A DNA stretch of 55,281 nt from CAIOTO01 sp040389165 (GTDB lineage: Bacteria; Pseudomonadota; Alphaproteobacteria; Paracaedibacterales; CAIOTO01), in NCBI GenBank assembly GCA_040389165.1, contig JAZKAK010000008.1, forward strand, positions 1 through 55,281. Reading direction: 5' to 3'. Shown piece after piece: positions 25,960 through 35,613 of this stretch. The position numbers and the translations under genes are program-made. Under the pieces are notes generated by a model. The model did not search any database, was not told where the DNA came from, and saw only the letters and a program-made list of their open reading frames with translations. Numbering within the stretch: the first letter of the stretch is position 1; every line of letters begins with the position of its first letter.

Positions 25960-26568
25960 TTATTTGGTTGTTGTAATCACACCACGTACAAGCAATTGAT
26001 CTTCAATTGTCTCCATCAAAGCATGCCCAGCTGTGATATGAACCTCTTGCACGCGTCCTGTATTCATCGATGGAACGACAAATGCTAAATCACAGTGTGC
26101 TCGTGCAGGATCACCAGTTCCACCTAAGAAACCAACAGTTTTAATGCCCATCTCACGTGCCTTTTCAAACGCTTTAATTACATTCGGTGATCGTCCAGAC
26201 GTCGTAATGCCAAGCAACACATCCCCTGCCCGTCCCAAGCCAGCTAAAGGGCGCGCAAAGATATCATCAAAACCATAATCATTGCCACACGCTGTAACGC
26301 TGGACATATCTGTTGCTAACGTTAAGGCAGGCAAAGAATCGCGATTAACACTAGACCTCAATCGGATAAGCAATTCGGCAGCAAGGTGTTGGGCATCCGC
26401 GGCTGAGCCACCATTTCCACACAAATAAAGCCTTCCACCGTTTGCTATGGAATCAGCAATCATATTTGCAATTTCTGATAATGTTTCTAGTACGTCCGTT
26501 TCTAAAATTTTTTGCTTTAAAGCAATTGATTCTACAAACAAAGTACGAATGGAGTTTAACTGAGTCAT
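25960..26568 (-). CDS. gmhA: Phosphoheptose isomerase GmhA
   Basis: GmhA converts sedoheptulose 7-phosphate to D-glycero-D-manno-heptose 7-phosphate, the first step to LPS core heptose. The 202-residue SIS-domain protein has RLYLCGNGGSAADAQHLAAEL, with the residues that bind the substrate phosphate and metal, and VLLGITTSGRSPNVIKAFEKA. HITAGHALMETIE provides the C-terminal catalytic His. Together with WaaA it suggests an LPS with Kdo and heptose. The gene lies 50 nt past the tRNA-Ser gene, which is on the other strand. Confidence 0.95.
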   Translation of the reverse strand: MTQLNSIRTLFVESIALKQKILETDVLETLSEIANMIADSIANGGRLYLCGNGGSAADAQHLAAELLIRLRSSVNRDSLPALTLATDMSSVTACGNDYGFDDIFARPLAGLGRAGDVLLGITTSGRSPNVIKAFEKAREMGIKTVGFLGGTGDPARAHCDLAFVVPSMNTGRVQEVHITAGHALMETIEDQLLVRGVITTTK

Positions 26569-26696
26569 GTGAAGAGGCTCTATATAATTTTAAATTCATG
26601 ATACATTGCAGTTGCCTAAATGCAATGAAAAAATCAGAGACTACTGAATTATTACTTTTTCTTTGATGATTTTTTCTTCGCAGACTCAGACTCAGG

Positions 26697-27085
26697 TCAG
26701 CAGCAGTCGTCATTGTTACCGCATCTGCATGTTGTCTCCACAGTAACAGCCGTAGCGGCAACAGTAGCGGCGGGGACAGCGACATCAGTACTCCTTGCTG
26801 CAGATGTTAATTTTTTATTATCATCGATTTCATTTTCTTTATTATTTTTATGACGAGTCTCTTTTTCTTGATCTTGATCTTCCTCGTCTAGCGTCGATAA
26901 ATCTTTTTCTTGATCGAAGCCTAATACTTCTTTTTTTGCAATTCTGTTGGCGAATTCTGTTGTGATACTGATTCAAATCAGAGAGTTGTTTTAGGTTTTA
27001 TTTGAACGTTCTCACTCGGATTCTCATCTTCTGGTTCAATACAAAGTATTATTGGTCGTGACAATACATCTGGCTCCTCATCCAT
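26697..27085 (-). pseudogene. Possible frameshifted small acidic gene
   Basis: ATG at 27083-27085, with AGGA about 10 nt upstream, opens a 35-codon frame (MDEEPDVLSRPIILCIEPED...) that ends at 26978. Another frame, with no start codon of its own, continues from 26972 to a stop at 26697-26699. Its 91 codons contain an acidic, Gln/Asp/Glu-rich segment (TLDEEDQDQEKE), an Ala/Val/Thr-rich stretch and a cysteine-rich end (CRCGNNDDCC). The close abutment and similar acidic composition suggest one gene with a one-base frameshift. No family is recognised. It could also be non-coding sequence of biased composition. Confidence 0.35.
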
Positions 27086-27175
27086 AATCAAAAATCCTAT
27101 TAAGATCTTATTTATCAACCTTGAGAATAAGGCGAATAGAATTCGTTCCCATACACCTACTACAAGAAAAGTTCC

Positions 27176-27204
27176 TAAACAAATCGTTAATAAACTGCTA
27201 TGCT
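27176..27204 (+). promoter_or_regulatory. Probable promoter of lpd
   Basis: TAAACA (27176-27181), a 17-bp spacer and TATGCT (27199-27204) match four of six bases at each box. The start codon of lpd is 29 nt downstream. Confidence 0.35.
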
Positions 27205-27232
27205 AAAGAAAATACAAATTTAGAGGCATTTT

Positions 27233-28657
27233 ATGGATTTATCGACATTTGACGTTGTTGTTATTGGAGCAGGTCCCGGCGGATACGTTGCAGCTATTCG
27301 TGCAAGTCAACTTGGACTTAAGGTGGCAATTGTCGATAAAAATAAAAATCCAGGTGGAACATGCCTTAATGTTGGCTGCATTCCATCAAAATGCTTACTC
27401 GATGCTTCTCAAAAATATTGGCAAGCACAACATCATTTCAAAGAAATAGGCATTGATGTTGGCGATATTAAACTCAATCTCTCTCAAATGATGTCACATA
27501 AAGAAACGGTGATTGAGGATCTAACGCGTGGCATTGCACACCTATTTAAGAAAAATAAGATTCATTTTATACATGGCATAGCAAAATTATTAAATACACA
27601 TGACATTGAAATTACAGGTGAAGATGGTAAAGTAAAAACAATAAGTGCAAAGGCAATTATAATTGCTGCAGGAGCGGCTCCGTATGCGCTACCCCATTTG
27701 CCTTTTGATGGGAAAGAGATTTTTTCTTCTACCGAAGCACTTTCTTTTGACAGAGTGCCAAAACATCTTGTTATTGTTGGCGGTGGTTACATTGGCCTGG
27801 AGATGGGGTCCGTATGGTTGCGTTTAGGAGCACTCGTCACCGTTATTGAATTCGGCGACACGATCCTTGCGCAAGCAGATGATGATGTACGTACCGCCTT
27901 GCAGCACTCACTTGAAAAACAAGGGATGATTTTCAAAACAAATAGAAATGTTGTTGGCATGACAAAAAAAGGCAAGGATAAAGAATTATGCCTGCAGGTG
28001 CTTGATACGAAAGCAAAAGAAGGTGAATTGCCTGACCTTGTCACGTGTGATGCCGTTCTGGTGGCCACTGGTCGCAAGCCTGACGTAAGCGCACTGGGAC
28101 TTGAGGCGCTTGGAATTTCAGTTGATGAACGTGGTTATATCAATGTGAATCATCAATATCAAACAACAATTCCGAGTATTTTTGCCATTGGCGATTGCAT
28201 CAAAGGTCCTATGCTTGCACATAAAGCAATGGATGAAGGTGTTGCTGTTGCTGAACTATTAGCGGGACAAGCAGGTAGTGTCAATTATGATATTATTCCA
28301 GCTGTTGTCTTTACACATCCTGAAATAGCTACTGTTGGAAAAACCGAGAATGACCTAAAGGCAAGTAGTTGCGCCTATAAAGTTGGAAAATTCTCTTTTT
28401 CGGCTAATGGTCGCGCTAAAACCATTGGTGATACAACAGGTTTTGTCAAAATCCTAACAGATGCAAAGACGGATCGTGTACTTGGTTGCGCTATCGTTGG
28501 TGCTGAGGCCGGAAGCCTAATCAGTCAAGTGGCTGCTATCATGGAATTTGGTGGTTCGGCTGAAGATATTGCACGCACATGCCATGCTCATCCCACGCTA
28601 AATGAAGCCATCAAAGAAGCTGCGTGGAGCGCCTTTGATCACGCCATACATTCATGA
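27233..28657 (+). CDS. lpd: Dihydrolipoyl dehydrogenase (E3)
   Basis: E3 reoxidises the lipoyl groups of the pyruvate and 2-oxoglutarate dehydrogenase complexes. The 474-residue protein has the FAD site VIGAGPGGYVAAIRA, the redox disulfide GGTCLNVGCIPSK, the NAD site VIVGGGYIGLEMGSVW, the second FAD motif FAIGDCI and the His-Glu catalytic ending ARTCHAHPTLNEA. The E1 and E2 subunits are not adjacent. miaA starts 16 nt downstream. Confidence 0.96.
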   Translation: MDLSTFDVVVIGAGPGGYVAAIRASQLGLKVAIVDKNKNPGGTCLNVGCIPSKCLLDASQKYWQAQHHFKEIGIDVGDIKLNLSQMMSHKETVIEDLTRGIAHLFKKNKIHFIHGIAKLLNTHDIEITGEDGKVKTISAKAIIIAAGAAPYALPHLPFDGKEIFSSTEALSFDRVPKHLVIVGGGYIGLEMGSVWLRLGALVTVIEFGDTILAQADDDVRTALQHSLEKQGMIFKTNRNVVGMTKKGKDKELCLQVLDTKAKEGELPDLVTCDAVLVATGRKPDVSALGLEALGISVDERGYINVNHQYQTTIPSIFAIGDCIKGPMLAHKAMDEGVAVAELLAGQAGSVNYDIIPAVVFTHPEIATVGKTENDLKASSCAYKVGKFSFSANGRAKTIGDTTGFVKILTDAKTDRVLGCAIVGAEAGSLISQVAAIMEFGGSAEDIARTCHAHPTLNEAIKEAAWSAFDHAIHS

Positions 28658-28673
28658 TACATCGATTTATGCC

Positions 28674-29585
28674 ATGCCATACCTTATTTTAGCAGGACCA
28701 ACAGCATCTGGTAAAAGCGCCCTCGCACTTGAATTAGCAAAGGCACATAATGCTGTTATTATAAACGCCGACAGCATGCAATGGTATCAAGATCTACCTA
28801 CGTTAACAGCACAACCAACAGTTGCCGAAAAAGCTATTGTTCCTCACTATTTATACAGCACATTGGATAATAACGCCGAGGGATCTGTTGCACGCTGGCA
28901 AAGAATGGCTTTGGATGCCGTGAAAGAGGCAGGCGAACGTCTAGTAATTGTTGTCGGTGGATCCGGTCTTTATCTTCACTCGCTCACCCATGGCATGTCA
29001 CCCGTTATTGATATTCCAAGCACCATTCGTAACGAGGTGCGAGAACTATCAACAAATATGCCTATGAACGAATTTTATGCACGTGTATTAGCAGAAGATC
29101 CGGAGCTCGCCGGCAATCCACCTGTGGACCGTCAACGTTTAGCCCGTGCGCTTGAGGTAAAACGTGCCACAGGGAAATCCATTCGAACGCACCAAGGAAA
29201 AGCCGAGCCTCCCCTTCCCGCTCCCTTGGCGTATATCGTATTAGTGCCCAATCGAGCTGAACTATGCGAGCGCATTAATCAGCGCGTACTACGCATGTTA
29301 GAAGAGAATGTATTGGATGAAATACGAACATTCTGGGCAAAGAATCCACCTATAAGCTGCTTGCTACGCAAAGCAATCGGACTTGCACCGTTAACAGCCT
29401 ATCTAAATGATGAATTAACACGAACCGAAGCTATTGAATTGATGCAAATACAAACACGCCAATATGCGAAACGTCAAGCAACCTGGTTTAAAGGGCAATC
29501 ACCCGATTATGCATGGATCAATCCAACGTTTGATGAGGTGTCAGTGCGCATAGAAGAATTTTCACGGCTTTATCGCAACTGTTAG
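28674..29585 (+). CDS. miaA: tRNA dimethylallyltransferase MiaA
   Basis: MiaA adds a dimethylallyl group to A37 of tRNAs that read U-starting codons. The 303-residue product starts MPYLILAGPTASGKSALA, which contains the P-loop. It continues with INADSMQWYQDL (the catalytic Asp), IVVGGSGLYLHSL, VDRQRLARALEV and a C-terminal QIQTRQYAKRQATWFK. A longer frame begins at 28602 inside lpd, but the start at 28674 is the one that matches the family. It is cotranscribed with lpd. Confidence 0.95.
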   Translation: MPYLILAGPTASGKSALALELAKAHNAVIINADSMQWYQDLPTLTAQPTVAEKAIVPHYLYSTLDNNAEGSVARWQRMALDAVKEAGERLVIVVGGSGLYLHSLTHGMSPVIDIPSTIRNEVRELSTNMPMNEFYARVLAEDPELAGNPPVDRQRLARALEVKRATGKSIRTHQGKAEPPLPAPLAYIVLVPNRAELCERINQRVLRMLEENVLDEIRTFWAKNPPISCLLRKAIGLAPLTAYLNDELTRTEAIELMQIQTRQYAKRQATWFKGQSPDYAWINPTFDEVSVRIEEFSRLYRNC

Positions 29586-29767
29586 AGTAAAGCGTTTACC
29601 CCAGCGTTGCAGTGTTGAATGATCAATGTTTTTTCAACGGATGCGATAGAACCCTCGATCCACCCACTATCAATCAGCTTGAAATTTAATTTAATTTTTA
29701 ATTAAATGTTAATTATTTACATCGTAACGTAGACATTATCAAGGTTAATTTTGGTTAATGTCATCTT

Positions 29768-32700
29768 ATGTTTTTTGCTATAAAGGTAAAACAGCTATTA
29801 ATTATAGTAACAACTATCAGTGCCATGAGCATTTTTGCAAATGCTTCAAGTAATTTCCAATTTAACGGCAATGCATCCGCATTAACCAGTAACGTTATGC
29901 AACTTACAGCTGATACAACCAGTCAAGCAGGCACGGCTATGTTAAAAACCAAAGTGGATTTAACACAGTCATTAAATATTTCATTTTCGTTATATTTTGG
30001 CAATCATGATTCTGGTGGCGCTGATGGTCTTGGTTTTATTTTGCATAATGATCCACGAGGAATAAGTGCTATTGGTGATTGCGGGGGGACTGTTGGCTTT
30101 GGAAGCAGCACGCAATACGTTGCTCCGATAATTACGAATTCAATCGCTATTCGTTGGTTAACTTATACGGATATGGGGGCTCCACAATATACACAAATTG
30201 ATCAACCTGTGCATTTTGCAAATGACTGGAACACAAATACAAATGGTGAAAATACTGGAACTATAACAGGTGGAAGCGCTGTTGAATTATCAAATACGCC
30301 TTATAATTATAATTTAAAGAATGGTGCATCGTATCCTGTGCGCTTGGCGTGGGACCCAGCAACTACTACTTTAACGCATTATTTTAATGGCCTGCTTATG
30401 CATAGCTGTAATTTGGGTGCATCTTATGCAACAGATTATTTTGGCGGTAGCTCTAATGTATATTTAGGTTTCGGTGGCGGCACGGGCGGTGCAACAAATC
30501 AGCAGACTGTCACTCTTGCTCCATTGGATATGAATGGTACAACACAAACGATTACAGAAACAAATTTCCCTTTTCATGTCATTAGTTCAACGGGCACACC
30601 TGATCTTACAATTAATCTTCAAAATAATGATGAAACAGTATTTGCCGGTATTTTTTCACCTGTTAGAAATGTTACAAAAACAGGGTCATATACAGTTACT
30701 TTAAATGGAACCAATACATATACAGGTACAACGACGATTTCACAAGGTAAGTTAATTGGTGACATTCATAATTCCAGCCAAGTTGAAGTTGATGGAACTT
30801 ATGATTTAAATGGAACACCACGCACAGTGACTGATTTGAGCGGAACAGGTACAGTCCAAAGCTCGAATGGTTCAGCAGCACTTACTGTTAATTCCGTAAA
30901 TGGTTCAACCTTTAATGGAATCATTGCAAGCACTATTACTAATTTGACAATAAATGGTTCTGAGACGTTTAACATGCTTGGCACTAATAATAGCACAGGA
31001 ACAACAACCATTAATGGCGGCACATTTGTTGGAAATGCATCGCAATCTATTACACTTGTTACATCAAGTTCAGCCTATTATTTGGGTACACAAAATCAAA
31101 CTCTAGGAACAATTAACGATATAGCTGGATCTGTGATTGGTTTGCAGCAAGCTGCAACGACAACAACAGCACGAACATTAACACTTAACAATACAGCGCC
31201 TATAACAATAAATAGCAATATAATAGGAACAGGCAATTTAGTGATAAATGGTACATCATCTGTGACGTTGACAGGTGCTAATACCTATACTGGTTCAACA
31301 ACCGTTAATTCAGGCACATTAAACATTCAATCTTCAAATAATTTGGGCACCGTGTTGTTGAATGGTGGAACATTGGGCCTTGGCGGAGGCGGTACTACTA
31401 CCAACATAACAACACTCGATTGGAATGGCGGTAATATTGATGTTCTTTATAGTAGTGGTAGTTTTGGTAATACACACATTAATAATCTTAATATCACAAC
31501 CCCAACAACAGTAACCTTAAGTGACACAAATGGTGGTGTTGATCTGGCATCCATAACAAATTCGAAAACGTTGTTTACATTTGATAACATCACAGGTGAC
31601 CCTTCTCAGATAACGCTTGTCAATACACATTCACTTATTGAAGTTACCGGCGAATCCGGATCCAGCGGCATTACATACAATGGTAATAGCGCTACTATTA
31701 ATATTGCTTCGGCGGCAAGTGCTCACAATCCAGCTGATGTTGAAACAGTTCAATCGCCCACAGACATACCAATGACTATTGCTACGACAGAAGTTGCAAG
31801 TCAATTCGCGCCTACCCCATATCAAAACGCAGAAGCTGGGACGCGTATTCAAAAAGCTCTTCAGCAACAAAGAGGAGGAGATCCTTTTGAAAATCTTGTA
31901 ACAGCCCTTTCTGAAGGTGGAGATACAACTAAATTTGTTAAGATTAAAGGGAAATATCGTGTTTTTGCTGCGCCTTATACAACGGTTACTCGTAATAATG
32001 GTAGTGGTAATTCGCTTAATGGTTCCTCTTCCAAATATTACGGTATGATTATGGGATTGACACATTATGTGAAATCCATTGATACGAACTTCTTTTTCAC
32101 ATTAGTTGCAGGCGCTTCTAAAACTCAAATGAGTCGTAGTGTTAATAGTTGTACGAATGGCAAGAACGCGACTTTGGGCGTTAATGCGCGTAAAACGTTT
32201 ATCAAGCATCTTGATGTTGATTCAGGGCTTAATCTTACCATTGTTAAAAGTAATCAATGGAGGCAAGGTAATCCAACACCAGCAACAGGATATGTTGCAA
32301 AATCAAACTTTAATACATATGCGGCATCCTGGCGGAATGAAACAGGCTATATTTTTGAATTGCCCAATAAACAATCCATTAAACCAGATATTGGTTTGCA
32401 GCTTAATCATACACAGCAAACAAAAATTAATGAACAGGATGCTGGTATTTATGCACAGAACTTTAAATCGAAAACAACACAAAACGGAGAGTTATACGGA
32501 GGTATTGGATATCGTGCAGAATGGAAGGACGAGCAATATGAAGGTAAATTGACCTTAAAATATGAAATAGGGCGCAAAAGTGGTAACGGAAAAATAAAAA
32601 CAACGGTATATACGGCTAGCACCCCAGATGGTTTCACGTCCACAAGTACAGGGTCAGATCTTGTAACACATTACATTGGTTTATATGGTTCAATTTTAGA

Positions 32701-32800
32701 TAAGAAGAGTAATTGGAAAATTGTTCCAGGCATAATGGTTAATCTTCAGAGACATCAAAAAAGTGGAACAGCAATGATTAAATTCGAACGACGGTTTTAA
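29768..32800 (+). CDS. Autotransporter with an L-type lectin-like passenger domain
   Basis: A type V secreted surface protein of 1010 residues. The Sec signal is about 1-26 (IFANA/SS). Residues 28-255 resemble an L-type (legume-like) lectin: NISFSLYFGNHDSGGADGLGFILHN has the D-G-L-G-F core of carbohydrate-binding lectins, and the later strands YPVRLAWDPATTTLTHYFNG and VYLGFGGGTGG complete the sandwich. Residues about 305-335 and 487-525 are two passenger-type beta-helix repeats (LNGTNTYTGTTTISQGKL and LTGANTYTGSTTVNSGTL). From about 730 to the end is an autotransporter barrel ending in MIKFERRF. It probably binds host or mucin sugars, or other cells; that is inference. No RBS is obvious, and no neighbour is related. 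Confidence 0.88.
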   Translation: MFFAIKVKQLLIIVTTISAMSIFANASSNFQFNGNASALTSNVMQLTADTTSQAGTAMLKTKVDLTQSLNISFSLYFGNHDSGGADGLGFILHNDPRGISAIGDCGGTVGFGSSTQYVAPIITNSIAIRWLTYTDMGAPQYTQIDQPVHFANDWNTNTNGENTGTITGGSAVELSNTPYNYNLKNGASYPVRLAWDPATTTLTHYFNGLLMHSCNLGASYATDYFGGSSNVYLGFGGGTGGATNQQTVTLAPLDMNGTTQTITETNFPFHVISSTGTPDLTINLQNNDETVFAGIFSPVRNVTKTGSYTVTLNGTNTYTGTTTISQGKLIGDIHNSSQVEVDGTYDLNGTPRTVTDLSGTGTVQSSNGSAALTVNSVNGSTFNGIIASTITNLTINGSETFNMLGTNNSTGTTTINGGTFVGNASQSITLVTSSSAYYLGTQNQTLGTINDIAGSVIGLQQAATTTTARTLTLNNTAPITINSNIIGTGNLVINGTSSVTLTGANTYTGSTTVNSGTLNIQSSNNLGTVLLNGGTLGLGGGGTTTNITTLDWNGGNIDVLYSSGSFGNTHINNLNITTPTTVTLSDTNGGVDLASITNSKTLFTFDNITGDPSQITLVNTHSLIEVTGESGSSGITYNGNSATINIASAASAHNPADVETVQSPTDIPMTIATTEVASQFAPTPYQNAEAGTRIQKALQQQRGGDPFENLVTALSEGGDTTKFVKIKGKYRVFAAPYTTVTRNNGSGNSLNGSSSKYYGMIMGLTHYVKSIDTNFFFTLVAGASKTQMSRSVNSCTNGKNATLGVNARKTFIKHLDVDSGLNLTIVKSNQWRQGNPTPATGYVAKSNFNTYAASWRNETGYIFELPNKQSIKPDIGLQLNHTQQTKINEQDAGIYAQNFKSKTTQNGELYGGIGYRAEWKDEQYEGKLTLKYEIGRKSGNGKIKTTVYTASTPDGFTSTSTGSDLVTHYIGLYGSILDKKSNWKIVPGIMVNLQRHQKSGTAMIKFERRF

Positions 32801-32838
32801 GAGAACGCCCATTCAACATTAAAATCATTTATCATTTT

Positions 32839-33663
32839 TCAAAATGGCTCTGTATCTGCATATGAATAAATATTATTTTCAAACAAAGGTGAAAACCCTA
32901 ATCTATGGTAGAGAGGAAGCCCATAATCAGATGCCTCAAGAAAACAGTGTGTAGCACCTAATTTATAAGCTTCTGATAATGCATATTTCACTAGCTTCGA
33001 TGCGTATCCTTTGCGTTGGAAGCTAGGTAATGTTGCCACATCGTCAATTCGAGCAAACGTATTATGAAGTGATAAGGTCATTGATGAGACGATCTCTCCA
33101 TTTTCATATAAGCTAAAATGCCGTAGATCTGCTCCGATTTCAGTCGCATTATTATGTGCTTTTACATAACGCGAGGTAATATTAAGTGTTGATACAAATG
33201 CCTCTACAAGTGGGATCATCCAATTGGTTAAATCAGCACCATGCTGACAAATCGTTAGGCCCTGATCCAGTTGATTCTCAGCTGCTGATTTTAGTTCAGC
33301 AACCATAGCAATTGAGTTGCCAGCTTGATAGTAGCCTGCATTCCAGGTAGCTTGTTTTATTTCGGGCGTACAAAATTCTTTCGGAATAAGAACGGTAAAC
33401 AAAAGATTTTCTTGGTCATAGAATTCTTTGCATCTCGTTAAAAGTGCATCTATTAAATCAATAGGTTTTCTAACGTATACAAAATTATGATCTCGTGTAG
33501 GAACCCCTGTCATGTAGGCTGTTGCTATCTGTGTAGTATCCAAACATTGCGTAGAGAGCGCGCGAAAGAAATAATCCTCTGCTTGATGATATGAATTAAT
33601 CATATGGTTTGATTCAATTGATTTTAGTTGATTTATATCTAGCATGTGTAAATTCAATTTCAT
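32839..33663 (-). CDS. GNAT-family N-acetyltransferase
   Basis: The 274-residue protein has the acetyl-CoA-binding motif LPSFQRKGYASKLVKYALS (the R/Q-x-x-G-x-G/A loop) and the following strand TLSLHNTFARIDDVATLPS. The end, FLEASDYGLPLYHRLGFSPLF, is the typical C-terminal GNAT motif. The N-terminal 130 residues are less conserved and do not reveal a substrate. It is convergent with the autotransporter gene, only 38 nt away, without a visible terminator. Confidence 0.82.
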   Translation of the reverse strand: MKLNLHMLDINQLKSIESNHMINSYHQAEDYFFRALSTQCLDTTQIATAYMTGVPTRDHNFVYVRKPIDLIDALLTRCKEFYDQENLLFTVLIPKEFCTPEIKQATWNAGYYQAGNSIAMVAELKSAAENQLDQGLTICQHGADLTNWMIPLVEAFVSTLNITSRYVKAHNNATEIGADLRHFSLYENGEIVSSMTLSLHNTFARIDDVATLPSFQRKGYASKLVKYALSEAYKLGATHCFLEASDYGLPLYHRLGFSPLFENNIYSYADTEPF

Positions 33664-33745
33664 ATTTATACGCCCAAAGCGTGCATGCTATTTAAGGTAA
33701 AGTCAATCGCTTTTGGCGCTTTCTTATCTTTGTATATCAAGGCTT

Positions 33746-35164
33746 TTATGCTGCTTTTCTATCAATGCAATTAACCTCAATATTCGATGTATCTCTGTTT
33801 TTTGACACCCAAACAAATGTGATGCAATTCATAACAATACCGATAAGTGAACCTTCAATGTGTAAGTTACTTGCTATATAGACATTCCAAAGTAATGTAC
33901 TTAGTATGCCCAATGCGCTGCCCAACCAGAATGCCTGCGCAGGTGCTTTGTATCCAAAAATTCCCGCAATTAATGGCACCAACACAACTGGTGTCCAAAA
34001 ATTATAAGCCATTAATAATACATCAAGCGCACTTGTTTGCCCGATCGAAAAGATAATACCTGCAATTCCAACGCATAATGTGGCTATTCGCGTCCATTGT
34101 ATCTCAGATTCTTGGGTGAAGAATGTACGTTTTCGTGCGTTTTGTAATGGTTTTAATACGTCATGTACAATGGAAACAGAAGCCGCATTTAAGAAAGAAT
34201 CTGCTGATGACATGATGACAGCCATCATGCCCGCAATTGCAAAACCTTTAAGCCCAGCTGGCATAACCGTTTGAATCACATACGGAAGTGCAAGATTAGG
34301 AGCAATATCTGGTGAAATGGAAAAAGCAATAAGACCGATAATGCCTATTAAGAGGAAAAATGGTATTGATAAAAGTCCACTCCACAGTGTTCCGCGTATT
34401 GTTTCTTGAATTGTTTTACCGATGAGTAAACGTTGCATATAAGGTGGAACCAGTGTTTCACCAAAGAACAGACTCAATGCGGCTGCAGATAACGTTAAAA
34501 CTGATCCCATTGACCATGTAAAAGCTGTTACTGGCGTATGTGTAAAAAGCGCATTAACACCACCAATCTGATAAATACCGAATATAAGCACAAGTGGCAG
34601 TGCAATGATCAGTACACAAAAATGGATTGTGTCATTGGTAACAACTGCTTTCATGCCACCAAGCGTTGAATAACACACCACAATAAATGCACCTATAAGC
34701 AAGCCGGTTACAGGTGGAATATCCATAAAAATATGAACAATGTAGCCAAAAGCACTAAATTGCGCGCCAGCAATGCCAGCACAAACAAGGGCGCCTGCTA
34801 TTCCTGTTATAATACGAACTTTCTCTCCATAAATGCTCCCCATAATTTCACCAACGGAATACATTGATGAAAATGGTTGCATTCTTGGTGCAATATATTT
34901 TGCCACCAGGATTTCTTTAAGGCTAAATCCCCAGAGAGCAACCACATAAAATAGGCCAAGGGTATATGTTTTCTCGGCAAGACCTGTGGTGAACCCTCCT
35001 CCGATAAACGAGGAAGATAACGTAGCAAAGACAAAAAAAGCTGAATAAGACTTTCCGCCAATAGCATAATCTTTTAAGTCTTTTACCGAACGGCTAACCC
35101 ACAAACCTGTTCCTAAAATAACAACAAGGTATGACCAAAAAATAATATAATCAACTGTTTGCAT
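33746..35164 (-). CDS. Sodium:solute symporter family protein
   Basis: The 472-residue inner-membrane protein has about 13 hydrophobic segments. It shows the sodium:solute symporter features: VSRSVKDLKDYAIGGKSYSAFFVFATLSSSFIGGGFTTG near the N terminus, VCYSTLGGMKAVVTNDTIHF in the middle and GFAIAGMMAVIMSSADSFLNAASVSIVHD, where the Ser-Ser-Asp segment forms the sodium site. Proline, pantothenate or similar substrates are all possible. Many intracellular alphaproteobacteria carry several such importers. Confidence 0.88.
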   Translation of the reverse strand: MQTVDYIIFWSYLVVILGTGLWVSRSVKDLKDYAIGGKSYSAFFVFATLSSSFIGGGFTTGLAEKTYTLGLFYVVALWGFSLKEILVAKYIAPRMQPFSSMYSVGEIMGSIYGEKVRIITGIAGALVCAGIAGAQFSAFGYIVHIFMDIPPVTGLLIGAFIVVCYSTLGGMKAVVTNDTIHFCVLIIALPLVLIFGIYQIGGVNALFTHTPVTAFTWSMGSVLTLSAAALSLFFGETLVPPYMQRLLIGKTIQETIRGTLWSGLLSIPFFLLIGIIGLIAFSISPDIAPNLALPYVIQTVMPAGLKGFAIAGMMAVIMSSADSFLNAASVSIVHDVLKPLQNARKRTFFTQESEIQWTRIATLCVGIAGIIFSIGQTSALDVLLMAYNFWTPVVLVPLIAGIFGYKAPAQAFWLGSALGILSTLLWNVYIASNLHIEGSLIGIVMNCITFVWVSKNRDTSNIEVNCIDRKAA

Positions 35165-35354
35165 ACGATAAAAACTCTAACGAAAATATATATATCAAAT
35201 CTACAATGTTGCCAAAAATGTGTCAACCCTAAGATAATTTAAAAATAACATACCCTCAAAACGTATTTTTTTGGAATTTTCTAATATTTGATCTTTACAG
35301 GACTTTCCTTTAATATAGCCATTAACATCATAAAATCGTGTAGGGTAAAAAACC

Positions 35355-35597
35355 ATGACAACAGCATTAATGCCTCAGAATTTCGAAGATGGAATGAGCG
35401 AACTTGAAATACTTGTAAAAAAATTAGAAGAAGGTCGAATGCCGCTAGAAGAAGCTATTGAAGCCTTTGAACGTGGTAGCATGCTCCGTAAATTCTGCGA
35501 AGAAAAACTGTTAAAGGCTAAACTAAAGGTTGATCAAATTTTGATCGATGCTGAAGGAAGTATCAGAACAGAATCCTTTGATACTCAACAAAGTTAA
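35355..35597 (+). CDS. xseB: Exodeoxyribonuclease VII small subunit
   Basis: XseB is the small subunit of exonuclease VII, which degrades single-stranded DNA. The 80-residue product has the whole family pattern: FEDGMSELEILVKKLEEGRMPLEEAIEAFERG and CEEKLLKAKLKVDQI. XseA is not nearby. hemB follows 16 nt after its stop codon. Confidence 0.94.
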   Translation: MTTALMPQNFEDGMSELEILVKKLEEGRMPLEEAIEAFERGSMLRKFCEEKLLKAKLKVDQILIDAEGSIRTESFDTQQS

Positions 35598-35613
35598 AGC
35601 GAGAACACGTTCA

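Larger units (their letters stand above)
26569..27232. other. 664-bp gap between gmhA and lpd with a probable gene remnant
   Basis: No intact gene is seen. The minus strand carries two adjacent frames that may be one gene with a frameshift (26697-27085). The right end holds the probable lpd promoter. Confidence 0.5.

Noticed and set aside
28602..28673. Longer N terminus of MiaA
   Set aside because: It would overlap the end of lpd, and the family start MPYLILAGPT lies at 28674.
35548..35613. Longer N terminus of HemB
   Set aside because: It overlaps xseB and shows no family similarity.
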